Positions 44,301 through 58,641 of a stretch of DNA of 64,000 nt are shown here, piece by piece; the stretch's first letter is position 1, and each line of letters opens with the position of its first letter. The stretch is from NCBI GenBank assembly GCA_024760905.1, contig CM045750.1, forward strand, positions 11,435,419-11,499,418. The letters run 5' to 3'. Made by a program: the position numbers and the translations under genes. Source of the DNA: Plotosus lineatus. Lineage: Eukaryota; Chordata; Actinopteri; Siluriformes; Plotosidae. Under the pieces are notes generated by a model. The model searched no databases and was not told the origin of the DNA. It worked only from the letters and a program-made list of their open reading frames with translations.

Positions 44301-47300
44301 TCTGATTTGTTAGTTTCTGTATCTGTGGATTATCACAGATAATCACAACCACTTTTATTAACACTGTAACCCAATATATACTTCATTCTCTGGAGGCTCA
44401 GTGACAAAAGAGCAAAATAAACCCACTTCTCTCTCTCTCTCTGTGTGTGTCCCATTCCCTTTCTCTCCAATACTCTCTCTCTCTCTATTCCCTTTCTCTC
44501 CAATACTCTCTCTATCTCCTTCCCCCTCTCTCCCATACTCTCTCTCTATCTCCATCCACTCTCCTTTCCCCTTGTCTGTCTGTCTATCTCCTTCCCCTCT
44601 CTCTCTATCGCTCTCCTTCCCCTTCTCTCCTATATGCTCTCCTCCCCCTCTCTCCTATACTCTCCCCCTCTCTCTCCTATACTCTTTCTCTCCATTCTCT
44701 CTCCTTCCCCTTTCTCCTATACTCTCTCTCACTCTCTTTCCATCCTCTCTCTTTACCCCCTCTCTCTCTCATATTCTCTCTGTCCCCTCTCTGTCTCATT
44801 CTCTCTGTCCCCTCTCTGTCTCATATTATCTCTGTCTCGCTTGCTGTCTTGTTCGCTTGCTTTTTTTCCACCATTTCTCTTTAAAAAAATAAAAAAAATC
44901 CACATTTTCAATATTCAACAATTTGCGGATGTCAGGGATCCTCTATCAGGACGTGATAGACTCCCAGAACGCCCTGGAGGGGTGCGATATCTGTTTTTTT
45001 GTTTGTTTGATTGGTTTTTTTTGGTTTTATTTTTGGCGACAGTGAATTGAAGTTACCGGATCAGATTGAGGTTTTATTTTGCATCATGACTGAATACAAC
45101 AGAACATTTATTCTCTGGTCCTAATACCAGTTTAAAAATTCATAGTTCACACGTTGTTTGTTTTGTTGAAATGTTTCCCTTTGAAGTTGTGCACTGATTG
45201 GGCGCAAGGTTCCTCCACCAAGCACAAATGGATTATTGTGATTAGTTCACTGATTAACCTTGAAAATCTGCCTTATGATACAGCTTTTATTATAGTTTGG
45301 TATTGTTGTAATGAAATGGTTCCCCCTAGAGGGCGTCTGATGAACATGGCACAAACATTTCTGGAATTTTTTTTTTTTTTTTTTTTTTTTTAAATATGAT
45401 CCCATGCACAAATCTTCCAAAATGTAATGGTGTGTTACTTGTAAGACACAATACTTTAAAAGCACAATTTGTGCATAACGTTTTGAGCTGTCTTTTACAC
45501 AAACAAACAGGCGAAAACCTCACCTTGTGGAGGTAATAATATAAACTATGCTGATTGGAGCCTCTTGCTACTTGGGGTTTTTCCTGATTCAGAGAGTTTA
45601 ATAATGTCATAAATCATATCTTCCTGCCACATGTTCACTGCCTGAGCCATTGTGCAACAACAATGATCATCTGTGCAGAACAAAGCCATTTCTGACAGAT
45701 GGGTTAAATGAAGCTTCAAAGCTGAGAACTCGCATCATTTTTTATTTTTTTTTTGTGTGTGTGTGTGTGTGTGTCTTCGAGTGACTCATGTGATCATTCC
45801 AGCCCTTTTTTTCACCGAGGTTAAAGGTCATTGTGACGTAACAATCCTTTGCCACTTAGCGATTTGAGCATCGCGGTCTTGGTACATCGCGGCATTTTAA
45901 TAAAAAAATAAAATAAAAAAAATATTCATAAAAAATTCTAAATTCGCACTGAAACTCACATGTAAGCAAGCGGAAGGCAGGGACCCAAGGCAGGCTGCGT
46001 CCATTGTTTCCAAACGACAGACTTAGTGCCCCTTCTCCCCAGTTCAGGCAGGGACTGCCCACTCAACTCAATCTCGCAACCTGATTGGCTTAGATGCGTG
46101 ACGCTGTTGCCTCCCGCCCACTACACTCAATCTCGCAAGCTGATTGGCTTGGACATGTGACGCTGTTGCCTCACACATTCCCGCGGGATTTTTTTTGTGA
46201 TCTTACTGTATAGTGTTTGTAAACGTCCTGCACCGCGGAGAAGAGCTACTGTCAGAAGTGAGTACAGTACTTAAAGTATTTATATACTTTATATATACCC
46301 CCTGCAACCCTTTGTATACAAAAATAATAACGATATACAGTGGAAATTGTTGATTAAAAATGAATAATCGGAACCCAATAATATTTAAAACACTGACCTG
46401 TTTGACAATTCACCTTCTGGTGCTGGACACCTAACATGACGGGATAGCATGGCACTAATGAAAGCCATTTCCAACGCTGGCTTATGGGCACTCCTGACAA
46501 AACAATAGCACTCCTGATCAGTTTTTTGACGGACGCATTTTCCACAAGAGCACCAAATATTTGCTGGTTGTTTGCTACGGTTTTCCTGTGTAAGAGCTTC
46601 TGCCGACTCTCCAATATCGTCCTCCGAGTCATCACTTTCCTGGTCCGATTTCACTAAATGTGGATAGTCTTTCTTCAGTGGTTCATATAAATAACCTTCT
46701 ACTTCTTCTACGAAACTGTCTTCGTCCATGGTTTAAAAAAAAAAAAACTACTATAATGTCTGTTTTTTCCAAGTTTCCGTGAGCTTGTGTTGTATATGCC
46801 TTGGGTTTACATTGCAATCTCGCAGTTCCGGTCGAGGTTTTGTCAACGATGTGACGTCACAGGAAATGCGCCATTGGAAAACACCTGTGCTCTGAAGCTT
46901 GACGTTAGTGAAGCCCTTAAATTGCTTAAAGCTGGTTTGTGAGAGAATATAATAAACGCCTTATAGGTGTTCTGTCACTAGCTATACACAATGCATCAAA
47001 TTAGGTATATGAGCGTTTTCACTACAGGTACCCTTTGAAGAATGAGCAGTCGTTTGAAAAGTTATAGTGTGCTGGAAGATGCATAGCCTCTAATTTTATT
47101 AAGCTATGCTTGACTGGCAGCTGTGTTTCTATGAAGCAGGAGAAAACATGATTGTCCAGTCCTTCATGTATAAACTTAGCAATGCTTGCTTCCCAGGTGT
47201 TCGGCAAAATGAGCTTTACAAAGAATTACTTGGTGAAGAACCTGGTGGATAAATTGAGCGACTTTGAGTGTCTGAAGACATGCAGGCCTCCTGCACCGAC

Positions 47301-47556
47301 CAAGCCAGTCAAAACTGATGGGAAGTGTGAGAGACACCACGAGGACCTAAAACTCTACTGCCACACAGACAGAAAGCCCATCTGTGTGGTGTGCAGAGAG
47401 TCGAGAGATCACAGGTAAGGAGGGTGATGCCTCATTTTCTTACTACAGTAATACATAGCTCTGGAACTGGAAGGGTAGCGTGCAGCTGGACATAACCACA
47501 TACATCACAAGTGGCGGCAGATAACAGCTCCACCGTATGGGGCACACATACACACG

Positions 47557-47618
<62 letters not shown>

Positions 47619-47706
47619 GAGGGAGTTTAACATTTCAATTCTTTGCTTTGGGGTGAGAGAGAGAATGAAAGGCTGCTGGAGAGAGACAGAGTGAATAAGT
47701 AAGACA

Positions 47707-47767
<61 letters not shown>

Positions 47768-50700
47768 TGGGAGAGTGATTGACGGGAGAAGACAGACTGT
47801 GAGTGAGTAATTAAGGGAGAGAGAGGGCGAGTGTGATTGAGAGGGAGTGAGCGAAAGAGAGGATGGGTGGTTGGGGTGGAGAGGATGGTGAGAGGGAGAT
47901 TGGAGAGAGGATGGTGAGGGGGAGGGAGAGTGGCTATGGAGATAGGAGGGGGAAAGATTGGAAAGAGGGGGAGGGATCAATGGAGGTGGATGGGCAGAGG
48001 AGAGAAATAAAGGGAAGGGAGAGAGGATCTGTGTGAGTGAGTGATTAAGGGAGAGAGTCTCACTGTCCACGGTGAGAGGTTCATGTAAAAGAACCATTGC
48101 TGACTTTCGTGAAGAGTAGCTGCATAGCCATCAGTGTGTTTCGACCCCTCGCTAAAGGGTTGTGTAAGGAAGGGCATCTTACGTAAAAACCTATGCCAAA
48201 TCAAACATGCGAATCAGATGATTCGCTGTGGCGACCTCTGAGAAAAAGTGAATGGCCGAAAGGAAAAGAAGAAGGAGAGAAGAGGGAGAGGCAGACGGAA
48301 GAAGGGGGGGTGAGGAGGGGAGAGGGGATGGGGGAGAGAGAGAGAGAGTATGAGTGACAAACTAAGGGAGAGAGAATGAGAGGAGGGAAGGAGATGGCGG
48401 GAGGGGAGTTGAGAGTGAGTGAGATGATGGAAGATTGGGTAAGGATAGCAAGAGAAGGGAAAAGGGAGAGAGGATGGGGAGAGGGGGAGAGAAAGGAAGG
48501 ACGGGGAGAGGATGGGGAGGGAGAGGGGGATGGGGAGGGAGGGAGGGAGGGGTGAAAGAGGATAGAAAGAGGGGTGAGGGAGGGAGCGGGGGTGGAGAGG
48601 AGGAGAGGGGGAGAGAGACCTGGAGAGAGGGTAGGGAGGGGTTGTGTTTGTGTGTGAGTAAGTGCGTGACTGACGGAGGGAAAAGAGAGAGAGTGAGAGG
48701 ATGGAGGGGGGAGAGAAGATGGGGGGATTTTGGAAGCAACCCGGTGTCTGAAATTGTGCAGTGGTGGTTATGCTGGTGCAGTGCAGGGCAAGAAGTGGTT
48801 ATTTCCAGTATTTTAGAAAATACTCTCCACATATCAGATTATGATGTCATGTTGATTATTGCCTCTGTAATGATAACACTTACTGTATTCGACGTGATAA
48901 GTGCTCTGGGTGCTTAAATAATTGGGGGGGGGGGCGTATTAAAATGTTACCATCAGAGTGGAACGCTAAGTGCTTATTGCCATCAAGGTGGACGCCACGA
49001 ATAATCACAGAACAATAAAAGAGTTTTACTGGTGTTTGTATTATTCATTTTGTGTTATCAATCAAACTACTTGCATGTCTGTCTGTCTTCCTTTCGGCTT
49101 TTTTCCCTTTTACTTGGGAGTCGCCACAGCGAATCAGCTGATTTGCACATTTAATTTGGCAGGGGTTTTTACGTCGGATGCCCTTCCTGTCACAACCCTT
49201 TTCAGCAAGGGACAGAAACATGCTGACGACTTTGCAGCTACTCTTTACGAATGTCAGCAATGGTTCTTTTACATGCCTCTCATCATAGACCGTGAGAGAC
49301 ATGGCCCGCCTTTGATAACCCAGTTAGCTGCACTGGGGGGACAGTGACAACCTTGTGGAGAGTGGGACTCGAACCCCCAACCTTTGGATCAGCGATCCTG
49401 CGCCCTATACCACTAGACCACCACTGCCCCAACCAAACTACTTGCATGAAATCTGAAAATAAACAGAAAACAGCAGAATTAAAAAAGACTTTTCTCTCCC
49501 AGTGCTGTTCCTTTAAACATTTTCCAGGAAGTAAAATCGATCCAATCAATACAAATGTCAACTTTAGCACAATGCACATTGAACTAATCAACACAAACAT
49601 AAACAAAAGAACATGTACAGGAACGTGCTTAAATTTATGAAGTTAATAAACAGGAGAATCAGGTGAAAAATACTCATCATCACTTTCTGATAGGTCCATA
49701 TCTGGCTCATCACTCCATTCATTCAGAGCATCCCATAGTTTTGCTGTAGCAGTTTCCAGTGGTTCATCGGTTGTTGGATATTTACCAAGAGAACACAGCA
49801 AAATATTTTCCTGTTTTTTAAAGCACGGTGGAACAATCACGTGTTGTTACTGATGAACATTATAGACATTCCCCAGTGGCAGGGGGTCTTGAAATACCAT
49901 TTAAACTCACTTTTACAGGCAGTGAACGCCTCATTTGAAGGTTACAGAGACTGATCGAATAAAATTGGAAAGTTTGATCTACGATTTTATTCCCAGTACA
50001 CATGGGCGGTTATTACACGTAAAATCAAAAGCATTGGGGGGGGGGGGGGGGCTTATTATGTCAAATACGACATTTATAATTACAACCAGAATGCACTGCT
50101 ACAATTTACTACATTCCCCTGTTCTTTACACGATAATATCAAGCTCATATCAAGAATATCCTGATAAGATCAAGAAGTTTCATCTCGTTTCGTTGGGACA
50201 CAGTGAAATCTGTATTTATTGGCTTTCAGACTCCATGATGTCGCTCCTGTACCCGAGGTTGTTGAAGACATGAAGGTAAGCTGTAACATTTCCATCTTTC
50301 AAACACTGTGTTATTGAATGTGATGATGATGATGATGATGATAATAATAATGATCTGTGATTTGAGTCATGGTTCTAAATGTTCTGTGGTACTGGGACAT
50401 TTCTCATCGGATCTTGTAACAGCTGAATTTGCATTGTTTTTGGACACAGGGAGGCCTAAAGCTGAGGCTTATCAAACTGAACTGGCAAAAGTCCATGTGT
50501 GCCCGAGTCAAAGCCACAGATGAACAAGCCAGAGCAGATGTCAAAGTATGTCAGAATTGATTACGCTATATATGCTACTGTGTAATATAAATAAGAGTTA
50601 TTAACTGAAGGTGAGATAAACATTGTTGAATTGTACTGCGAGATGAATTATTATTATCAAGATTTTAAGCTCGTCCTAAAAGCGGCTCGCTTCTCCTGAT

Positions 50701-53682
50701 ACAAGGTTTCAGTGTGGATTTGTTTTGATGATGCCATCAATGATATAACTGTAAATGCCCATCATGTCATGGCCGCACCCTACCCATGTTTTGACACTGA
50801 CTGAAAGTGTTACACTATTGAGATGATTTCGATAATGGAAATCCAGTATGACCTCAGGGTAGCGAGATGCTGTTCCACTGGATAGGTTCACTTCTGTAAG
50901 CATGTTATACGCACCAGAAATTTCGTTCACGCTGATCAGGCTAAAAGGCGGTCTGTTTAAATGAGTAATGAATTTGACAGAATTGATAGGTTTTAATCAG
51001 AGAAACAAACAAAAATATCTCCTGTATATCGAACATGTAATTCTGTTTATGTGGTTAAAAAGTGTATTTTATTTAATGGCTTGATACAAATGATAGCTTG
51101 GGGGGAAGGTAAAGTAGGAATTTTCGTCACTCAAACATTCATTACCATTATGGCGGTTGTATACCGGCATGAGAAACATCACCACTACACAAAGCTCAGA
51201 ATGCAGCATTTTCCACCTCTCAGAGCCCTACTGTTCATGTTTTATTATTATGGTCATCTTCTGCTTGTTTTGGGGTCGGGTTGTGGGGCAGCAGCAGCCT
51301 TTGCAGTGAGATTCGGATACCCCCCCCCCCTCCTCAGCCACTTCCTCCACCTCTTCCAGGGGTGCACCGAGGCGTTCCCAGTCCAGCCAAGAGATGTAGC
51401 CCCACCAATGTGTTTGGGGTCTCTTCCTGGTCGACAAGCCAGAAACAATAAACTAGGAAGGCGTTCGGGCTACAGATGTCCAAAGCACCTCAACTGGCTC
51501 CTTTCAACACGAGGGGTCAGTGGTTCTACTCCGAGCGCCTCCAAGATGGCTGAACTTCTCACCCTATCTCTAAGGGAGAGCCTGCCACCCTGTGAAGGAA
51601 GCTCATGACCATAAGTGAAGTTAGGAATGTTGATCGACTGGGAGATTGAGAGCCTTTCCTTCTGGCTCAGCTCCGTCTTCACCATGTTAATGTTTTATTA
51701 CTGGCGCATTCTAACTACCTATTCAATCTTCCTACTTGAATAAATATTTCCATGTCCAGGTTTATTTATTAATCAATGCATCAAAGTCTTTAGTGCCTGC
51801 CAGATAATGCAATGTCAAAATATGCACATTTGGTGAACACAATTTTTGAAATAAAGTATGTCCCTTCCTAGTTTACACCCAAATTAAAACAAGTTTTTTG
51901 TGGTTTATTTTTTATCTATAGAACTGGGTTCCATCCATCTGTCTGAGTTGTATAGTATATATATTAAGACAAATTAGCTTAGCTTTCATCATGGGCAGAG
52001 TACCCATACTTAACATTACCAGCAGTTGTCTTCACTGTAGATTTTGTTCCAGGTTACTGTATTGAACATTTCTTTCAGATCATTTCAGAAAGATCTTTGC
52101 TTTGTCTGACTAAATGATGCCTGCCAGTTCACACATGAGTCACTTGCTGCAGTCCTGTTGTCAATATGTGTAAATTCTAATTGCTGTCACTGGAAGTGTG
52201 AGGAGCTGCATTCGCACCATTTTGAATAAATATCAGATACAGCGGACAGAAAATAATAAATCTAATCACTACCACATCTAATCACCAAATAACAGGTCTG
52301 AATCGTAAAGATTGCTTTCCTTTCATTCAACTTAAAGGCCTTCTATACTCTTCTGATACATGTGAACATATGTATGTTTTCATGATCAGGTGGCTTCTAT
52401 TTATATTTTTGAAATTGCAATCTGCTAAAGTTCATTTAGTTTGCATTAGCCAGTTTAATTAAAGCCACTATTTGGAGTCTGGTTTGTACGTGCACAAAAT
52501 CACAAGAGTAGCACATCAATTAATCAATTTGTATAAAGCAGAAATGTCAAGCTCGAGGCCTGTTGGCCAAATCTGACCCACAAGAATTTTCAAAGAATAT
52601 GATTATTGTGCATTCTTTGCATCGACCATTACCATGAGACCTAATTCATCCTTTTACTAGAGGTGGCAGCCTATTTCAAGTAAACTGCTAGTCATTCATG
52701 ACTGAAAAAAGATTGCATGCTAGCGGGTTGCTGTTAAGCATTGTTAGACAATGCAAGTGAATAAAAGTAAAGGGGACAAATACCTGAACGGGTCATTTTG
52801 CCATAAAGCTTTCATAGTTGCCCTTTTAGAATCGATCTTCTTCTGTTACTTTCGGCTTATACCTTTTTCAGGGGTCGCCACAGCAAATCATCTGATTCGC
52901 ATGTTTGATTTGGCATAGGTTTTTACACCGGATGCTCTTCCTGGCACAACCCTTTAGCAAGGGACAGAAACACGCTGACGGCTATGCAGCCTACTCTTTA
53001 TGAAAGTCAGCAATGGTTCTTTTACATGAACCTCTCACCATAAACGGTGAGAGACATTTCCGGCCTTTGATAACCCAGTTCGCTGCACTGGGGGGCACAG
53101 TGACAACCTTTTGGAGAGTGGGACTCGAACCCCCAACCTTAGGATCAGCAATCCAGCACCCTTTACCACCAGGCCACCACTGCCCAAATCCCTTTGAGAA
53201 TCGATGTTCAGTGATTATTATTCAGTCCTTGATCAATTAAATTTAGTAATTTGGCTCTCAGTTAAAATGAGTTTGGCCACCCCTGATATAATGTACAAAT
53301 AACAGGAGGTATTAAACAAACAAATCGGATAGAAATGAGTGAAATTCTTATTGAACTTGGTGAATAAAACTAGTTACAGGTATACCACGGCTTACGTCAT
53401 TAATTGGTTCCAGGAGAGACGACTTAAGTTGAAAACAACTTAACTTGAATTAGCTTGTCTCTAGGCTAGCCAAGGCTAGGCTACGCCAAATTTACTTGTA
53501 TTATACAGACGCTCCCCAATTTACGTTCTTCCGATTTTACCTTTTTTTTTTTTTTTTTTTTTCAAAAAAAAAAGTCAAATTTTGAGTTTAGACGTGCCTA
53601 CATAGTAAGTTGATGTAAGGACGTTGCATCCATTGTTTACAAGCGACAGACTGAACGTGCCTTCTCCTTTTTCCCAGTTCAG

Positions 53683-53749
<67 letters not shown>

Positions 53750-56573
53750 ATATACATACACACATATAGCTCAGTTATATAGCATGTTACCCTTCTATTA
53801 AGACGTCGTCTCTGTGATCTTTGTGTTTACACTGTTTTGCGGACTTTTGTAACCCTAATCAAATATGGTTGGTCAGAAGTGTAAGCCTACTAGCATGGGT
53901 GCAAGTCTCATACAATTATCTATCTGCTCGGATCGGCACAATCTACCATGCATACTCAGTTAAGCAAAGAGAGTTGTAAAATGATTGAAAACCCGGATCC
54001 AGAAAAGAAAGAGAACTCTCCACTCTGCTGGTGATTCACATCAGTGCAGGCTGAGTTCTAAACGAGTTCAACGGCACCTTGCACACTTGAAAGACCGGAA
54101 GCCAGTATAACCCACAGCAAGTACACTACTTTCGGTTTTGAGCGCCTCACATATTGTAAGCGTTGATTGGCTGTTTTACGCTTCATGTAAAGTGATATAA
54201 ATAATAAATCGATAAATAAGTAAATAAAGTGATATAAATAATAAATCGGTATAAATAAGTGACTTATTTGAAATTAATGTTCATATTATTTGATATATTT
54301 GATATTATTTTACAATGTTATGTTTATGATAATTGATTTAGAGGTGTTTTATGAGATATGGTAATGTATTTATGGATGTATAGTACATTATGAGCGTCAT
54401 ACGTCACTTTCAACTTGCGTTCGGCCATCCGGAACCAATTAAAAACGTAAGTCGGGGAGGTTACGTTCCTCCACCCCGTGGCTCCTGGCATCCTGTAGTT
54501 AGTATGGACTCTAGGCGAAAGTGAGGGGCATCCCAAACAGCCTGTCAGACCTTGGCATACCCAACACAATCAACCATTAACACTAACACCAAGGGACAAT
54601 TTGAAATAGTCAGTCAACCTAATTTGCAAGTTTTTGAATCGGGGGAACTAACTGGAGAACCTAAAGGAGCTTCGAACCCAGAACCTTTTTGCTGTGAGGT
54701 GCATCTGCTAATTACACCACCATGCTGCTATTATTGTTGTTGTTGTAAGTGTTCACAAATTTCTAAACTCTTTTTATAGGTTAGCATGTGTCTGATTAAA
54801 AATAAATAAATAAATGTAGTGCTTACTTTCCAAACCCACTTACTAAACATTGTGTATATTTCTGATTTCTGAAATGTAAGTGCGGTCATCTGTAATGGGT
54901 CATAACGTAAGACAGATTCGCAGAGGTATTCTGTTCATGTCCTCACAGTTAAAGAAGCAGGCTCTGAAAGAGAAGATCGAGGATGATGTAGGAGCACTGG
55001 TGCAGTTCCTGCTGGATGAGAAGGACAGACTTTTGGAGAGGCTGGAGGCTGAGGAAGCAGCCACCATAGCGCTGATAGATGAGAATCTCAAGCTTGTGGA
55101 AAGTGAGGCAGCGAAAGTGGACAAGGCCATTGCTGAGATTCAGAACCAGCTCAGTGAGGTAGCTAACTTTGAGGTATGTCTCACATTTGTTTATATCTGC
55201 ACTACTGTATGATGTTTCATGCTGTTTTGAATTGATTATGTTCAGTTGTCATATGGATGTCTTTTTCAGAGCATCAGCAAAGCATACTCGAGGTATGTAG
55301 ATAACTGCATGTTGATGTGGTGTCTGTTTCATTTTAAATCTGATTGATTAGCAGAAGTGTCGTTCAGGTATGTGGGGGATGGTTTAACGCTGCTGTGGTG
55401 CTGTCCCCCTGATTTTTAGCCCAAGTCATGTTAACCTGACGGTACAGGCGGTGAACTGTCCGCCGGATTTCACCGAATTCACAGGACCCTTTCAGCTCAT
55501 CTTGTGGAAGAAAATGATGCATGTGCTGCATACGAGTAAGTAAATAGCACTGTCTACCAAACCAGCATCTGCATTTGGTGATAATGAATTAGGGCAGAAT
55601 CACTCGAATCTGTCCGTGGACACACCAGTGGTTGGATTCTACTGCAGAGTGCAAAATAGACACCATATTTAAAACATTTCAACAGAATATAGTGTCTGGG
55701 TTTCTCCTTTCACGGTAGCTTTTACAAAGGGTTCCCCCTAATGTTGAAAGGTGGCAATGACATTATTACTGAAATTCGGCACTGTTCCTCTCATTCTCCC
55801 GACAAGACAAGCATGTCCGATGTGCTGTAGCCAAGCCATGATGCTGGAGATTGTTTGTGTGTAAGAAAGTAATCAGTTGTGGGTGCGTTTGATATCACAG
55901 CATTCTTTTCTAATAGAATGATGTCTCCATAAACATCTCCCATCCGAATTTATGCTCTCACATACAATAACAGGACCACTCGCATTATAGATATGCAGAT
56001 GTAGGCTTTTACATGTAATAATGATTTTTTTATTTTGTCATAGGCCAATAGATATTAGAAACAACGCACTTCGATTGGCCAATCTACTCTTAGGGGATCT
56101 GCTTATATACTGTGACCTCATTGTCACCATGGAAAAATAAAGAAATGGTGGTAAGATGTAAGCGAAAGTATTTCATGATAATAGCACAAAGTATTATTTA
56201 TGAAATATGACGTTCGGAAACTGAACAGTAGCTTCCACTAATTTTACCAACAAACAGGAAGTGCCACTAATACCAGTTTTTCAGTCTAGACTAATTTCAA
56301 GAAAAAGCAGCAAAAAGATAGAATTACAGGGATCCCTCGATACTCCGTGCTTCAATTCATGCGGCTTCAGTGCATTGCAGTTTTTTTTGGTTTGTTTGGT
56401 TTTTTTAAATATTCATCGAATTAAAAAAATAAGGAAATTAAGGAAGAATAGGGGGAAAGTTAAGGAAAATGGTGCAAAAACAAGACTGATTATACAAAAA
56501 AAAAAAAAACAACCCAAAACCTCCCATCAAAACTAGTTACATTTTTTGTGTGGTGCGCATCTGCGCACGTGTC

Positions 56574-56622
<49 letters not shown>

Positions 56623-58533
56623 TTAGATTTTATTTACATATCATGCATTATTTTTAAAGTTTGTTATTATAAGCATTTAAAGCATTGAATATGTATTTAT
56701 TGATATTATATACACAACATTTACATATACGTCAGTCGGGGGGGTGATCCTCCCTCTCGAAATTCGATGGTTGCGGGGGGTCTCATCCCAATTAACCGTG
56801 GAAAGTGAGGGATCCCTGTAATGCATTTATTGGTATGAACATATTTCTCTTTATTTTTAATATTTAGATAATTTTTTTCCACTAAACACAAATTTATTCG
56901 GGTGTGAAAGGAACAGACCCTCAGATGGCCAGCCCATATGAAGCTTCACTGTTCAGGTTATTAATTAAAGTACAGTCGGCCCCCCAACTTACAAAGACCC
57001 CTGTGTACGAAATCCCCGGGTTACGAAAAACATTTTCCTGAGTTTCCGTCCCCGAGATACGAAACAACCCCCTCTTACGAAAAGAAATTCAAAATTCAAA
57101 CTCGCCAATCAAAATTTCACACGACGCTCACGGGTTGCTCTCTCATTGGCTGTCTCTCAACATCCCACCCCGCTGGTCTCCCAGATAGAGACAGAAGGAA
57201 GCTTCATTCTTTAGTTTTTAGTGTAGTTTTTTTTTAAGTTGTTTTAATTCAGTAAATGTATTAATAAATGTGGGTGCATTTGAGCTCATCTGGAATTTCG
57301 ATCCCTCAAGGAATCAAATTGAAGTTGAGTTTGTCAAGCAGGGAATGTGCTTTGAATTCACGTCTTGTGGGCGTGGCCCGCAGTGTGTGCAAGAGAGAGA
57401 GATAGAGAAAAAGAAAGAGAGAGAGGTGTGAGTGTGTGCGTGTGTTTGTGTGATAATAAGAAATGTTTAATAATGGTTTAATTAATAAATAAGTTAATAA
57501 AATGGTTTAATATGTTAATAAAATGTTTAAATGGTTTAATAAATAATTTTCTTTTACTTTTAACGCATTTCATACAAAATTGGTGTACTTTTATCATTTT
57601 TAAAGGGTTTATGGGGTTTATCCAGTCCAAAGACTGGAGCCTTGGAACGAAGCGTTTAACATGTAAGATGCGACACCTACTTACGAAATCTCCGCTATAC
57701 GAAAAGGGCTCTGGAACGGATTCATTTCGGAAGTTGGGGGCCGACTGTATTCAATTCATATTAGTATTAATTATTATCATCATCATCATCTGCTTCCTCC
57801 GCTTAATCCAGGGTCGGGTCGCGGGGGCAGCAGCCTAAGCAATGAGGTCCAGACGTCCGTCTCCCAGACCCATGCCTTCGGCTGCCACCCAACTCACGCT
57901 GCATCCAACTCCTATAGCCCCTCATAGAGGTGGTGGGTGCATGGGAAGGTGGAATCATCCCCTTTTCGGGCTGGGCCCGGCTGGGCTCCGTGGGGAGAGG
58001 CCTGACCACCAGCTGCTAGCCTTCGAGCCCCTCCCCCAGGCCTGGCTCCAGAGAGGAACCCTAGTGATCCGCGTCCGGGCAAGGGAGAGCGTTTACTTTT
58101 ATGTTTCTCCCGAGGGGTTTTTGAGCCACACTTCTTCTGGACCTTCACAAAGGACCTGTTTGCCTTGGGTGACCCTACCAGGGGCTTAATGCCCCCGACA
58201 GCATAGCTCCTAAGATACTTAGGACACATTAACCCCCCAACACCACGATAAGGTTCAAGGAGGGGATAAATTATCATATTAAGTATAATGCCATATTTAA
58301 TTTAATCAAATTTGATTTTTAAATTTAAGAGGTTTTGTGTTTAATAAACAAAAAAAAATTGTATGATGTTACATTTATGGAAGGAGTCTTTAATGTTAGT
58401 GCTTCATAAAAAATGTTTGCAGAACGGAGGGAGACTCATCATATAAACCTCAGGGTGAAAATTATAGTTATTTACTTATTCATTGTTATATACTTTATTA
58501 ATACAACAAAGGGAAAATAAGGTTTGCAGCGAA

Positions 58534-58572
<39 letters not shown>

Positions 58573-58603
58573 TCACACACACACACATACACTCACTCAC
58601 ACA

Positions 58604-58641
<38 letters not shown>

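Noticed and set aside
44401..45050. Long Ser/Leu/Pro-rich frames up to 201 codons
   Set aside because: Low-complexity translation of the CT tract in three frames at once; no start context or family resemblance. The Gly/Arg/Glu-rich frame at 48435-48917 is the same artefact.
47547..47617. Tandem repeats as a CRISPR array
   Set aside because: Dinucleotide microsatellite without spacers; the DNA is clearly eukaryotic. No CRISPR-like repeat-spacer pattern anywhere in the window.
51051..51608. 185-codon open frame in a TRIM intron
   Set aside because: The second half is reverse-oriented LINE 3' sequence and the first half has no support; no splice sites match the TRIM phases.
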